NCBI GenBank assembly: GCA_964020085.1
Contig: OZ026606.1
Span: 24,782,493-24,846,492, forward strand
Reading direction: 5' to 3'
DNA length: 64,000 bases
DNA from: Micromussa lordhowensis
Taxonomy: Eukaryota > Cnidaria > Anthozoa > Scleractinia > Lobophylliidae
The notes under the pieces were generated by a model. It did no database searches and was not told the origin of the DNA. It saw only the letters and a program-made list of their open reading frames with translations. Positions 1 to 10,655 of the stretch are shown here, in pieces. The translations under genes were made by a program, and so were the position numbers. The stretch's first letter is position 1, and each line of letters opens with the position of its first letter.

Positions 1-2640
1 TTGACACCCCTTAACTCGGAGAAAAGAGAGTTTCCACCGTGCAATGTTAAAGGCAGGATAGCGGGTAAACCTGTAGAGATGATAGTTGATTCTGGGTGTA
101 CTAGAACCCTTGTCCATAAAAGGTTTGTTAGTGATGATTCGTTAACCGGGGAGAAAATGACAGTTTTGACTGCAGCAGGTGAACGACTGGTAATACCTTT
201 AGCATGGGTAGAATTTGAAAGCGAACATGGTAGGCATAGGGAATTGGTAGGGGCATTAGACAAGTTACCAGTTGACTGTCTACTCGGTAGATCCTCATTC
301 GGTAAAACCCTTTCCAAACAAAATGTCCTGGATCAATGGGAGAACAATACATCGATTCATAGCTTGGAAAGCAATGAAGCTTTTGTGCTAACTAGGCGGC
401 AGAAAGTATTACAGGAGGCCCAGATACAAGCGGATGAAGTAGTGGATCGCGAAAACGCACTTGCACTTAGGAATCTGTCCAAAAAAGAGACGAAGAAGGA
501 AGGTCTGAGAAAGGGTGATCTACCAACACTCTTTGAAGAACCAGAGCGAGGCGAGATTGACGAGGAAAGTCCAAAGGGGGTTGTTGAAGAGTCAGGTATG
601 GAGAATTCATTGTTTAACATTTTGGATAGAAATAGGGGCCAGGTTATCGAAGATCAGCGAACAGACGTGACGCTCGATAAGGCACGTAGTAAGGCGCTTC
701 AGAAAGCACCCGAGGAAGGAAATAGTTATTTCATTGAAAATGATTTGCTCATGCATCGCAAGTTTTTGGAAGATGTACATGATGGGGTGAGGTATGTTGA
801 CCGTGTGGTTGTCCCAGAAGCCTATAGAAATGAAATTCTTCGCGTCGCCCATACTATCCCTTTAGCTGGTCACATGGGTTCCACGAAAACATTGAATCGC
901 ATAGAAGTGCATTTCTTTTGGCCTGGTATTAGCCTTGATGTTCGAAAATTTTGCGCGACCTGCCCACAATGTCAGTTAGTAGCACGCAAGATGAAGTCGC
1001 ACAGGGCACCACTTAATCCAGTGAAACCAGAAACGGAACCGTTTCGAAAGATAGCCATCGACATAGTGGGTGAATTGCCTCGAACAACTACAGGGTACAA
1101 ATACATTTTAACAATAGTCGACTATGCAACGCGTTACCCAGAGGCCATACCTCTCAGGAATACAAGTTCGAAAACAATAGCAGATGCTCTTGTTCAATAT
1201 TTTTGCAGGGTAGGAATCCCAGAGGAATTGGTTTCAGATCAGGGTTCTAATTTCATAAGCAACCTCATGGCGCAATTGTATGATCAGTTAGGAATTACCA
1301 AGATTCAAACTTCAGTATACCACCCGGAAGCAAACGGTCTGGTTGAACGTTTCAACGGTACTCTGAAGCGGATGCTCAAAAAGTTTGTCCGAGAGCGGGT
1401 GAAAAATTGGGACAAGTTCCTCCCTTATCTGCTGTTTGCCTATAGAGAGGTCCCATGTGAATCCACTGGATATTCTCCTTTTGAGTTACTGTATGGTCAA
1501 TCAGTCCGTGGACCGTTAGCTGTTATAAAAGAAACATGGTTAGAGAAACACCCTTCTAAGGAAAGCCTGGTGAGCCATGTCCTAGAAATCAGAAGACGAC
1601 TCGCGATGATGCAGAAAGCGGTTCAAGAGCACATGACGAAAACGCAACGAACACAAAAACGTCTGTACGACGTTCACAGCTCTAAAAGACGTCTGGAAGT
1701 TGGTGACAAGGCTTTGGTCTTGTTGCCCACCCCAGGAAGCAAATTGGAGGTTTGTTGGCAAGGCCCTTTTAAGGTTACCAAAGTGTTAAATGACGGGCTT
1801 AACTACGAGCTAGATACAGGCAAAACACACAAGCAGCATCGAACGTATCACATTAACCTTCTCAGTAAATGGCAGAGTCGTGATGAAATAGCCGCGTTGG
1901 TTATGCCAGAGTCCTCAGAGATGCCTCTGCCACATGAACGGGATGTCCCTCAATTTATGTCGGATGAAACTTGGGAAGACGTTTTCATTTCGTACGAGCT
2001 AGCCGAGCCTCAAAAAATTCAGGTGAAGGAATTGCTACAGGAGTACGCTGATGTGTTCTCTGGAAAACCAAATGTAACGAACGCAGCAATCCATCAAATT
2101 GATACAGATGACTCCCCACCAATCCGTTGTTCACCATACAAGGTCCCGCAAAGACTCGAAAATGAGGTGAACAAAGAAATCGATAAGATGCTGGAGTTAG
2201 GCATAATTCGTCCTTCAAATAGTCCCTGGGCGTCTCCAGTTGTCATTGTCCCGAAACCAGACGGAACCATCAGATTTTGTGTCGATTACAGGAAGCTGAA
2301 CAGCGTAACAAAAATGGATGCATATCCGATTCCGTTAATGGAAAGGATGATAGAGAAGGTTGCTTCTGCCAAGTTTATAACTACATTAGACTTGACAAAA
2401 GGGTATTGGCAAGTTCCTCTTGAGACGACTACAATTGAGAAATCGGCGTTCATTACTTCAAAGGGCTTATATGAGTTTCTTGTGATGCCATTTGGGATGA
2501 AGACAGCACCAGCCACGTTTCAACGAATGATGTCAGACGTGGTACTAAAAGGTTTTCATTTTGCTGATGCTTACATAGATGACGTTGCAAGTCGACGCTT
2601 CCAACAGAGGTCTAGGAGCTATTTTGTGCCAGAAAGGTAA
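1..2640 (+). mobile_element. Ty3/Gypsy-type retrotransposon pol, PR-INT-RT order (5' part outside window, RT truncated)
   Basis: Open from base 1 to the stop at 2638-2640, so the 5' end (gag, 5' LTR) lies outside the window. Visible domains in order: aspartic protease with active site VDSG near residues 29-32; integrase zinc finger (H..H, then CATCPQC near 320); integrase core with catalytic D in AIDIVG, D in SDQGSNF and E in GLVERFNGT; a GPF module (WQGPFKVTK near 595); and RT from about 700 with SPWASPVVIVPKPDG, FCVDYRKLN, MPFGMKTAPATFQ and the YIDD catalytic box near the end. Integrase before RT is a Copia-like order, but the domains themselves resemble Gypsy; this combination is known for the Gmr1 group. 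The frame runs into about 18 unrelated residues just after YIDD, where a deletion has fused RT to RNase H in another frame. The copy cannot make a complete RT. Confidence 0.9.
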
Positions 2641-2944
2641 GGACGGAGAAGAGCATCCAGTAGCTTATGCTAGTAGGAAGTTGCAACCCAGGGAACAAAA
2701 ACTTAGTACCACAGAGAAAGAATGTTTAGGCATTGTGTGGGCTGTGGAGTTATTTAGGTATTATCTATATGGCAGAACCTTTAGATTGCAGACTGACCAC
2801 AACCCGTTGGTTTGGCTAAACCAGGTCCGCGATAAAAGCCGAAAGTTGTTGAGGTGGAGCGTTACTCTCCAAGAATACGACATGGTTATAGAACACAAGA
2901 GTAGCAGAAATCACTGTAATGTGGATGCTCTAAGCAGAGTTTGA
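2579..2944 (+). pseudogene. Retrotransposon RNase H remnant, out of frame with the RT fragment
   Basis: This frame encodes the RNase H domain of the same element. Catalytic acidic residues are visible as D in QVDASNRG, E in TEKECLG and D in LQTDHNPLVW, followed by the typical C-terminal block ending NVDALSRV. It overlaps the end of the preceding frame by about 60 bases. The region normally lying between the YIDD box and RNase H (RT thumb and connection) is missing, and the RNase H frame differs from the RT frame, so a deletion at about 2577-2600 joined the two parts. The ATG at 2579 is fortuitous. Confidence 0.85.
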
Positions 2945-3039
2945 GCTTGTTGTACGTCCAACTTTATCATCAGTTCTCTCCTTTTCCTTTCTATTTTTGC
3001 GTCGTCCCACCCCAAAAATAGACTTGTTAAGGGGAGAGG

Positions 3040-4150
3040 TGTCACGAAATTATTTAGTAGTTGTTTGCGTTTAGTTTAGGTTTTTGTTTTAGTGTGTTTT
3101 GTTTGCATTTTGTCGTTCATTATTACGTAACTTTATTACGTAACTCATGTAGCATTCAAGTATTTAATATTTAAACATTCTTAGTGTATTGTGTAGTTTA
3201 GTATTATGTTTAGTTTATTGTGTATTGTGTAGTAACTTTCTTTATAGCGTTTGTTTTAAGTGTTAATTGTAGAAATAATTACCATAAATGTATAAATGTA
3301 AGTCGTACAGATGTAGTGGGTTGTTGTGTGTAGCAGTTCTGTTGGTTGATATTCCTGGGTAGAAGAAGAAGAAGGAAGAGGAAGGCGGCTGCAAGCACAT
3401 TGCTCATTACTGTAAAGCGTCAGTAAATCGACCCCTAGATTCACGACAAAGAGTCATTTGCCGGGGGGAACGAGTGTGCAAAGAAAAGGTGGCCGGAGAA
3501 CGAGTGTGCAAAGAAAAGGTGGCCGGAAGGACGAGTGAGAAGTGCTGCTCGAGAAAGCTAACAGGAGTAAGCCGGAGATCTGAAGTTCAAGAATTATGGA
3601 CTGACTGAAGTTATGACATGGTGAGTTAAGTTGGAAGTGGGAGTATTACTGAACGGGTGTTTGGTTGGTTGTGTATGTGGTGGACGTTGTTGGGATCAGG
3701 ACAAGGACGCAAGAAAAAAAAAGAACTGTGAACTGTTGTATATAATTTGTAAATAGTTAGTTAGTTTTCGTATTCATTCCGGGGATTCGTATTATTGTAT
3801 AGGTTTAAAATTACTTAAGTTAAGGTTAGGAATCGCAATAGTTTAGTAATTAATTGTATTAATTTTCAAGCAAAAGATTGTTATAGAATATTTAGAATTA
3901 GTTACTTAGTGTTAAAGCTGTTAATATCGAGTGTTTTCTCTTTTTTATATACTTAATAAACATTAGCTATTGTAATTCATGGTGGTGTGTTGCGGGATTG
4001 TGGGAAGGGGTGCGTGTACTCAGTCATTGTTAGTTTCGGTGTTATTAGTTTACTATTCCCTTTTTTTATCGTCAAGGGACTTTTCGGGGCTTACGCCACA
4101 CTCTGCCTATAAAAATTGCTGTAATTTTCAGATAAGTTATTATTGTGGAC
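3040..4150 (+). repeat. Probable 3' LTR of the Gypsy-type element (3' border uncertain)
   Basis: A purine-rich tract at about 3028-3039 (polypurine tract) directly precedes TGTCACG at 3040, a typical LTR start. An AATAAA polyadenylation signal lies near 3955. The end is not defined because the other LTR is outside the window; 4150 is a guess from the position of the poly(A) signal. A 30-bp direct duplication lies inside at 3468-3497 and 3498-3527. Confidence 0.55.
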
Positions 4151-4187
4151 ATTTGAGAGCTTGTACGTAGTTTGTGTCCTCGCTTAT

Positions 4188-4263
4188 TTGGTTTTTGTGA
4201 TATCCAGAATAAGCAAGGTTGAGGTAAGAGACCTTGATTATTCTGGATATCACAAAAACCGAA
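4188..4263. repeat. Short hairpin element, about 31-bp arms
   Basis: Two arms at about 4189-4219 and 4231-4261 are near-perfect reverse complements around an 11-base spacer; both contain GATATCCAGAATAA or its complement. It lies just beyond the supposed LTR. No target duplication was recognised. Confidence 0.7.
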
Positions 4264-4269
4264 TCTAAT

Positions 4270-5537
4270 AATTGTTTTATTATACATTGCTTCTTCACTG
4301 ACGGCAAGCAACACATGAACTTGACACGATTACCCTTAGAAATCATGCACTGCGGTCATACGCGACATGATAACCCGTGACCTTGACATGATTATTGTGT
4401 GATCTGCAGTTATGTCACGAGCACTGATTTCAAAAACTCACTGTAGGCTTTCAGCCAATCAGAAAAGAGTTAGAGAGTTTAATGTATAATAATCTAATTT
4501 ATTTTAATTTTTGGCTGATAGGAGGTGCGCTTTTCCGAGGGGGCGCTTGTTTGAGCGGAGGCGCCAATTTGATGATTTACGGTAGTTGACAAGTACAATA
4601 TTTTTCGCCTGTGTACATGAATACACACCTCAGATGTACAATGACTACAATTTTCCCCAACAGATACCGGTATTTCACTGTTGTTTTCTTTTCTGAGCCA
4701 TTCCACTTGCAATTTTATTTAAAAAAATGGTCATCACAATGGTCAGGAATTTTAGACATTTTACATGGTTTTAGTTGAAATTATCACTGTCAGTAGCTTT
4801 TTTTTCAATCTGTCATTTTTTAGCTGTACCTTTTATATCCAAAATAATTTTGCATGTTCTTCTGCATCTTGGGCATAATTTTTAGATTGGGATTTCTTCA
4901 TCATTAGTTTTGCACATAGCTTTTTATATTAGTCTCGCAAGTTTGTTTGTGTAAAACACCTCCCTCCTCTACATCTGTTAAAGTTAATGCTACACCTTCA
5001 AAAGGAAGGGCAAAGGAGCTTAGGTTACATCTGGATGGATTTCTCCCACAATGTGTGTAATTAAGAGTGGAAAATCATCAGATTTGTATTAGTTTTTTAC
5101 TAATATGAATGCAAGGTACACTACAAAGACCACATTAGTTATTAGTTACATTAAGTCAATATTTTAGTTTTTTAACAGAGTACAGAAAATTGCCTAAGAT
5201 TTCCTAACAAAACGCATGTGTCTTTGTGCTGCCTATGCTTATGTATTTGGTAACTAAAACCAACAGCGTGTCTCTGTACACTACTTGTCTAAATATTTCG
5301 TATTCACTTACTGCAATTAATTTACTTGACTACGATAATATTAACAGTTTTTGTTGTCATCTTGTAATGATAAGACCTGAGAAAATATAATTATTGTTGT
5401 AAGAGACAAACTCCTTTACATGATTCTTTCCACTACAAAGCCACTGCTTTAGGCATGCAGAGTCAAAAGAAAGATTCTGCTGTCTGTGTTCTTGACACAA
5501 GTTACTCTAAGTCAAAGGGGTGTTTTATATAATGTAT
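4270..5537. other. AT-rich non-coding stretch, no gene seen
   Basis: No open frame with recognisable protein features was found. The right part probably holds the 3' UTR of the minus-strand sirtuin gene. Nothing else was identified. Confidence 0.5.
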
Positions 5538-6802
5538 TCAGTGCTTTTGCAATGACCATTGTCCTGTAGTCAGATCATACTCTGCACGAAACAAAGTCTT
5601 CCCAAGGCATGTAATGGAATCACTGAATGACATGGTTGGTTCCCCATAGTGACCATGGAAGCCTAACTCTAAGTCCAAAGACAGAGGGTTGGCATCTGAT
5701 ATGTTCAGATTCTGTTTGAAGTGCATTTCTAGAGGCTCCTTAGATAGGACTTTCTTAGCTACAACATTCTTTGATCCTTTGATTTCCTGAGACACCCGTA
5801 CAGAGACTTTCCTGAAAAATGAGTAAGGAGTGTCGCATTCAAGGTCAAGGCCTTGTATCAAGATTTTATCCTGGCTTATATCAACAACAAAGCGATGTTG
5901 TACTTTGAAGGGTGGTATTTCCAAGCCAAGCCTCCTCAAAAGCCCTGACATTACAGTATCTATCTGACTGTGTATCTGAAGGGCACACCTGGAACTGAGT
6001 GGGGTCTTTTGCAGATTGCAGATCACCAGCTTTTGTCTCTGTCGGATGACAGTAGCAGGAATATCAGCTGCAGGATACACTTGAAGGCTGGATCCAAGCA
6101 CAATGATCAAGTCACATTTCTCTGCCTCTTCATAAGACTTTTCCAATTCATCAGTTGGAAGACTCTCTCCAAAGTTTATGATGGAGTCCACCAGTGAGCC
6201 GCGGCACTTGGGATTATCACAGAATCTTCCAGTAAGGTGCTCATGAACTCTCCTGGAAGTGCGTGTGCCAAAGTCTCTCAAATATTTAGCACCACAAGTC
6301 GTGCACTTCTCCAGGTTGGTGTTGCCATGAAGCTCGGCAAGCTCATGACTGGGGATGCCACTGCGCAAGTGTAGACCATCGACATTTTGGCTCACAGTGA
6401 ACTTGACCAACCCCTCCTTGTGTAGCTTCACTATAGCCATGTGTGTAGGTGAGGGTATTGCTTTCAACATGTTAGGAATAGCTGTACATGGCTTACGAGC
6501 TACCCCTTTGGCTTGCAACTCCCACACACCTGGACCTGTCTTCAGCACAGTGTTCATGCCACTTCGGAAATCTGGGATTCCAGTACTTGTACTTATCCCA
6601 GCACCTGTGAACATGACACAGTGTTTACTCTCCTTCACCCATTTTGCAAGAAGATCAATCTTTTTCTCTAGTTCTTCTGGAGAGTCAAAGAACTCCTTTT
6701 TGTCATCTTCATGTTCAATATTGTGATGGCTTCCACTTGGAGGTGGTCTAGGTACATCTCCTCTGGGTTTCACAGAGGGAGGTTTTGTTGGAGATGATCC
6801 TG
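5538..6802 (-). CDS. Sirtuin, class IV (SIRT6/SIRT7-like) NAD-dependent deacylase, main and last exon
   Basis: Sirtuins remove acyl groups from lysines using NAD+; SIRT6/7-type members act in the nucleus. Visible motifs: GAGISTSTGIPDFRSG (NAD binding), SQNVDGLHLRSG, catalytic His in ELHGN, a zinc site (CTTC ... CDNPKC), INFGESLP and LGSSLQVYP. HEHLTGR resembles SIRT7 more than SIRT6. An insertion of about nine residues follows DFRSG, before GPGVWE. After the catalytic core (ending near RRLGLEIPPF) come about 130 residues rich in predicted beta strands with a FHGHYGEP motif, absent from human SIRT6/7. The open frame extends to 6830 but that position is GTG. The first in-frame ATG lies inside the NAD fold, so the N-terminus must come from an upstream exon. 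The probable acceptor is the pyrimidine-rich AG just before about 6802. The first exon was not located. The stop is at 5538-5540. Confidence 0.88.
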
Positions 6803-6830
6803 GATAAAAGGCATAACATTGATACGTCAC

Positions 6831-7935
6831 CCCACTGTTTGATAAAATCAGTCAGCTCATCATATCTACTAACAGGTATAATCCAAAGGCTTTGTGTCTC
6901 CTTATCATTATTTCTCAAAAAAGAATACTGGTAATTCAGAAACAAGGTTAGCACTGCCCTGATTTTTTGTGCTAAAAATACGTTTACTGGTACTTTTTAC
7001 ACAAAACCCAAAGTATCAGGCAGGCATTGAAGATTTCATTTGTGGAGAAGGTGGGAAGTGGGGCAGGTGTCATGTAAAAGTGACAAGATGATCATAGGAA
7101 ATTTTTACAGGAACTTTAAAAGATACGTGAAATTTGGGCTTCTAACATGATTATGTACATGTATACAGCCAGCAAGATAAAAGTGATAAAAGGTTTATTA
7201 AAGAAATTGACCACTAAAAGCATTGTTTGTCGATTTTTTAATCAACTATCAGTCTTATACGATTGCAGGCAACTCTGTACTGGCTGACAATACCAGTAAA
7301 TATCAAGAAACACATGGCACATTTTTTGTCCTATTCTGATCATTGGAGTACATGGAAAACACACCAAGTATGGTTATCAAGGCAAGCTAATTCTTACAAT
7401 GATAAAATGAAACTGAAATGGGTTGCAGTCAAAAAAAGAAGAAGCGACAGTGTACTAAAGTGGTAAGGTTCCATCTAGCCTCCTAAACAGCTGTCATGTG
7501 GGTCATCATACAATCCTAGTGGGCCAGGATGATGTGATAACCCAAATAGCCGCTGCATGGGGACTATTATGTAGGTTCCATCAAGAAACAACACTGCGAT
7601 TATCTCACATATTCCAGCAAGATCCCAGTGCCCTTTTTCTGATGCTGCCACATGTCTTTGTACACTTTACTTTAATTTGTCTATTAAAATGATGTACTAC
7701 TCTTGCTTGCAACTGGTATTGTTTGATTGGGGGATCAGATCATAAAATATTACAAGTTTCCAAAACTTTCAGTTTCATTGTCACATATTTTTCTTTAACC
7801 CTGTTGCTTATTTTCCTTATTCTCTTATACTGGTCTCTTTGACAATGTACATGTACTGGAGAAATTAGAGGCTGATCAATTTTGGACAATAATGGGTATT
7901 AATTATTTTCTATTAACATTTGTTTTGTACACAAT
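6831..7935. other. Region upstream of the sirtuin exon; first exon expected here but not identified
   Basis: The sirtuin 5' exon, or exons, should lie here unless the gene extends past its minus-strand neighbour. No convincing short coding exon with matching phase was found. No repeat with clear ends was recognised. Confidence 0.4.
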
Positions 7936-10334
7936 TTAATGTCCTTTTTTCTCAGCCCCAGTACCTGATGAACTTTCTTCCTTTCCAGGACTTGGTTTGT
8001 CTTTCCCTTTAGGTGTGATCTTGATACTGTCCACAAGGGCAGTTGCCATTCTCTCCAGGTCTCTTTCTGTTCTTTCTTGAGCCTCCTTCAGTTTTCTTTC
8101 TGTTGTCGGAAAAACCCCTTCCCTTACAACCTTCTCACAAATAAGCTTTTGTTCTCCCCCATCCATCTCCCAGTGAGCTATAAACTGTAAGTGCTGTGGA
8201 ACATCTGTTGGAAATGACACTGGATGTTTAACTGGATTTTCTCCAAGTACGCAGACTTCAATGCTACTTGACTGGTGGAGATACAGAGATTCTAACTGTG
8301 AGTGTTGTAGTACATTTACAGTCATATCTGTGGTACTATCAGCCATTATAATTGGAATCTGCAAGAGAAAAAAGCTTTGCATTATTGAAGTAGTAATGTC
8401 TGTTATTCAAAATGGGTAGTTCCAGAAAAAATTCCACACCCACCCCCAGACGGATGGGATTTTAGAAAATCTCGCGGGAGGGGGGGGTCAAAGACTCTGG
8501 AAATCCAGGTGGGAGGGGGGGTTTACCTTGAAAAAGTCTTATGCAGGGGGCATTTCAACTGATAGTTCACACGATTCGAACGTTTAGTTCGGTGACACTT
8601 AAGCACTCTCAGACCCTGAAAATAGTAGAAATATTTTGTTCACAAATTTCTCACCTGACATAAATGATAATCTAAGTTCCTTCACAGGTCCTTTCATAGC
8701 AGAAAACACGAAACAGATACTAAAGAAAGAGCCGTTGCGAAACGTTGTTACAACGAAGAAGTTTGAAATGCCTGACACATTTTTACCTGTACTCAATCTG
8801 CAAGAACCTGGTGAAGAATTGTTCATCCACAACCCATGTTCTGGACAGTTTTAAAATAATTCGTTGAATGTACATGATAAAATTTCATTTTCGTGAATAG
8901 GAGCTGTTTCAAGTGCTTTTGTCTTGGGTACGCACATTTTGTCTTCCCGATTAACTAAAGAAAGCCCAGGGCTCAAAATAACGGCCAGTCACCGGACAAT
9001 GTCCGGCCAAGATGACTATTTGTCCGGACAAAATTTGGGTTTGGCAGTCATTACCGGTCAAGTACGAGGTTTCCAAATAATTCACTTGAAAAAAATTTTA
9101 AATAATAAAATATCTCAGCGGCTTGTTACAAAATAGGCGAATACCGATGAGACGGTTATGATCGTCGGCTTCGTGAATGCTGTGGGTCTTAGCGGCTTGC
9201 TAAAATAACACATGAAACATCAACCTCTGTAAATACGCTAAACAGACTAGACAACAATGAACATCGCATCAATCAACGTCGCAGTCAAGTTACAGATTTA
9301 ATTGTCCTCGTTAGCGTTTCTTCAGTTTATTTCCTACATGCTGACCGAGCATGCTGAGCGGCGGAAGGCAGCGATCTTTCACTTGTAGCACGAGCCTATG
9401 CAGCCCTATTAGTGTTTGCTAGAAACTCAAAGTGTTTACAACCAAAATCGCATTCAGCGTAAGTGGTAGGTTAATATACAATTATGTGCAGGGTAACTAC
9501 GATGAAATAATAAAAATAAAATAAAATAAATCTACTACACGAGATTGTACATATTTCCTGTTAAAAATAAATTAAATGTAAGACTAATATTTTTTTCCCG
9601 GAAATCCAGGCAGGAGAGGGGGGGGGGTTAAGAAACAACCCCATCTGTTGGGGGGGGGTGTGGATTTTTTTCTGGAATAACCCAATATTGTCACAAAAAT
9701 GCTCACCAAGCTGTAAAGTTGGCAGTTACCGGTAATTTATATTAAGGGTTTTGGGGGGTCCCCATACCCTTTCAGCACCACCTTCACCAGCTTTTCACCC
9801 ATGGGAGGTACCAGGTGCCAGCTCAGAACTTTGAAAATTAATAGAAACGAATTAAATGTAGTGCCTATGAATATTGCTACCCCCTCCCTAAATGAGAAGG
9901 TGTGGCTGTTTGTAATGTCGACCCCCCCCCCCTGAAAAACTGAAAGATTCACTTCTTATCTTAAAAATTCCTCCACAGATTGAACAACAGCTACCACTCC
10001 AGCCCCATTACTTAATGCAAAAGATAAGAATCTGCTTCACTCTTACCTGACCACCTTCAAGCAAATTCACAACTACTGTTTTGCATGACAGAATTTCAAG
10101 TACTCCAGAAATCAGGGTAGATTTCACGTCAAGGACTATATTATTACAACTCTCCACGAGTAACTTAGCAGCTTTCTCTTCCAAACTTGCATGGCAGTCA
10201 GTGCAATCTTTAACAATCAACAATGCGTCTTTTGCTGGCGATTTGAGCTCAAATTTGTCGCCTTGTCTGTTGCTGATTGTATGGCTTGGTCTCTGAGCCA
10301 ACTTGAACATCGCTTGAAGATTAGCGTAAGCCAT
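7936..10334 (-). CDS. C-CAP/cofactor C-like domain protein (two exons, 236 aa)
   Basis: Exon 1 is 10047-10334 (ATG at 10334; donor after GGQ) and exon 2 is 7936-8358 (acceptor before IPIIMADS; stop TAA). Phases agree (phase 0) and give 236 residues. Residues about 25-130 show the repeating short beta-strand pattern of the C-CAP/TBCC/RP2 right-handed beta-helix (LLVESCNNIVLDV, GVLEILSCKTVVVNLL, SLYLHQSSSIEVCVL), as in cyclase-associated protein and tubulin cofactor C. A conserved-looking segment (VPQHLQFIAHWE), a charged helical stretch (KLKEAQERTERDLERM) and a Lys/Ser/Gly-rich tail follow. Family knowledge suggests a cytoskeletal or GTPase-regulating role, but no specific orthologue is recognised. 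The 1.7 kb intron holds a non-autonomous transposon (8410-9688). The start codon faces that of UBA3. Confidence 0.8.
8410..9688. mobile_element. Non-autonomous DNA element with G/C-run inverted ends, in C-CAP intron
   Basis: The left end (GGGTAGTTCCAGAAAAAATT, then a C-rich run) is the reverse complement, with few changes, of the right end (poly-G run, then TTTCTGGAATAACCC). Poly-G blocks recur inside at about 8480-8525 and 9610-9655 together with a GGAAATCCAGG motif. No transposase frame was seen. A related C-rich sequence lies at 12160-12330. Confidence 0.55.
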
Positions 10335-10655
10335 GTTTTCTGTTTCGCTATAAACTCTCGAGGGTCGATGTTCCGAAGTTTTGTTGTTATGCGAAGTTAT
10401 GAATCGTTCAGTTCACTTCTTTGCAGATCATATTTAACTGGTATAGAAGTGCAAACCCTGCAGAATTATTTCTGTAGTTGACAAATGTTGGCTTAAATGG
10501 ACAACATCTTTTCTTGAAATGAATAATTTGGAAAATGATCAGCAATATTTTTAGTTCCAGACGTCATCCAAGTGGTTCGCTTCACTTCAGAAGGCTCGGT
10601 CACTCAGTCGCAGGCTGCCTGTGCGCGGTTACCAAGTATAGAAGGGGAACGAAAC
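10335..10655. promoter_or_regulatory. Putative bidirectional promoter between the C-CAP gene and UBA3
   Basis: The two start codons diverge and lie 321 bp apart with no other feature between them, leaving only this space for both 5' UTRs and core promoters. Shared regulation is an inference from geometry; no TATA box or defined factor site is claimed. Confidence 0.5.

Noticed and set aside
6828..6830. Sirtuin start at 6830
   Set aside because: The codon is GTG with no upstream in-frame ATG before a stop; a splice acceptor near 6802 and an upstream exon are more plausible.
6748..6954. Minus-strand frame containing DELTDFIKQWG as an upstream sirtuin exon
   Set aside because: It overlaps the sirtuin frame in a different phase and would need an intron of only about 30 bases to join.
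8636..8854. Possible small gene in the C-CAP intron (open on both strands)
   Set aside because: No recognisable domain, lies inside a transposon with inverted ends, and no splice or promoter support.
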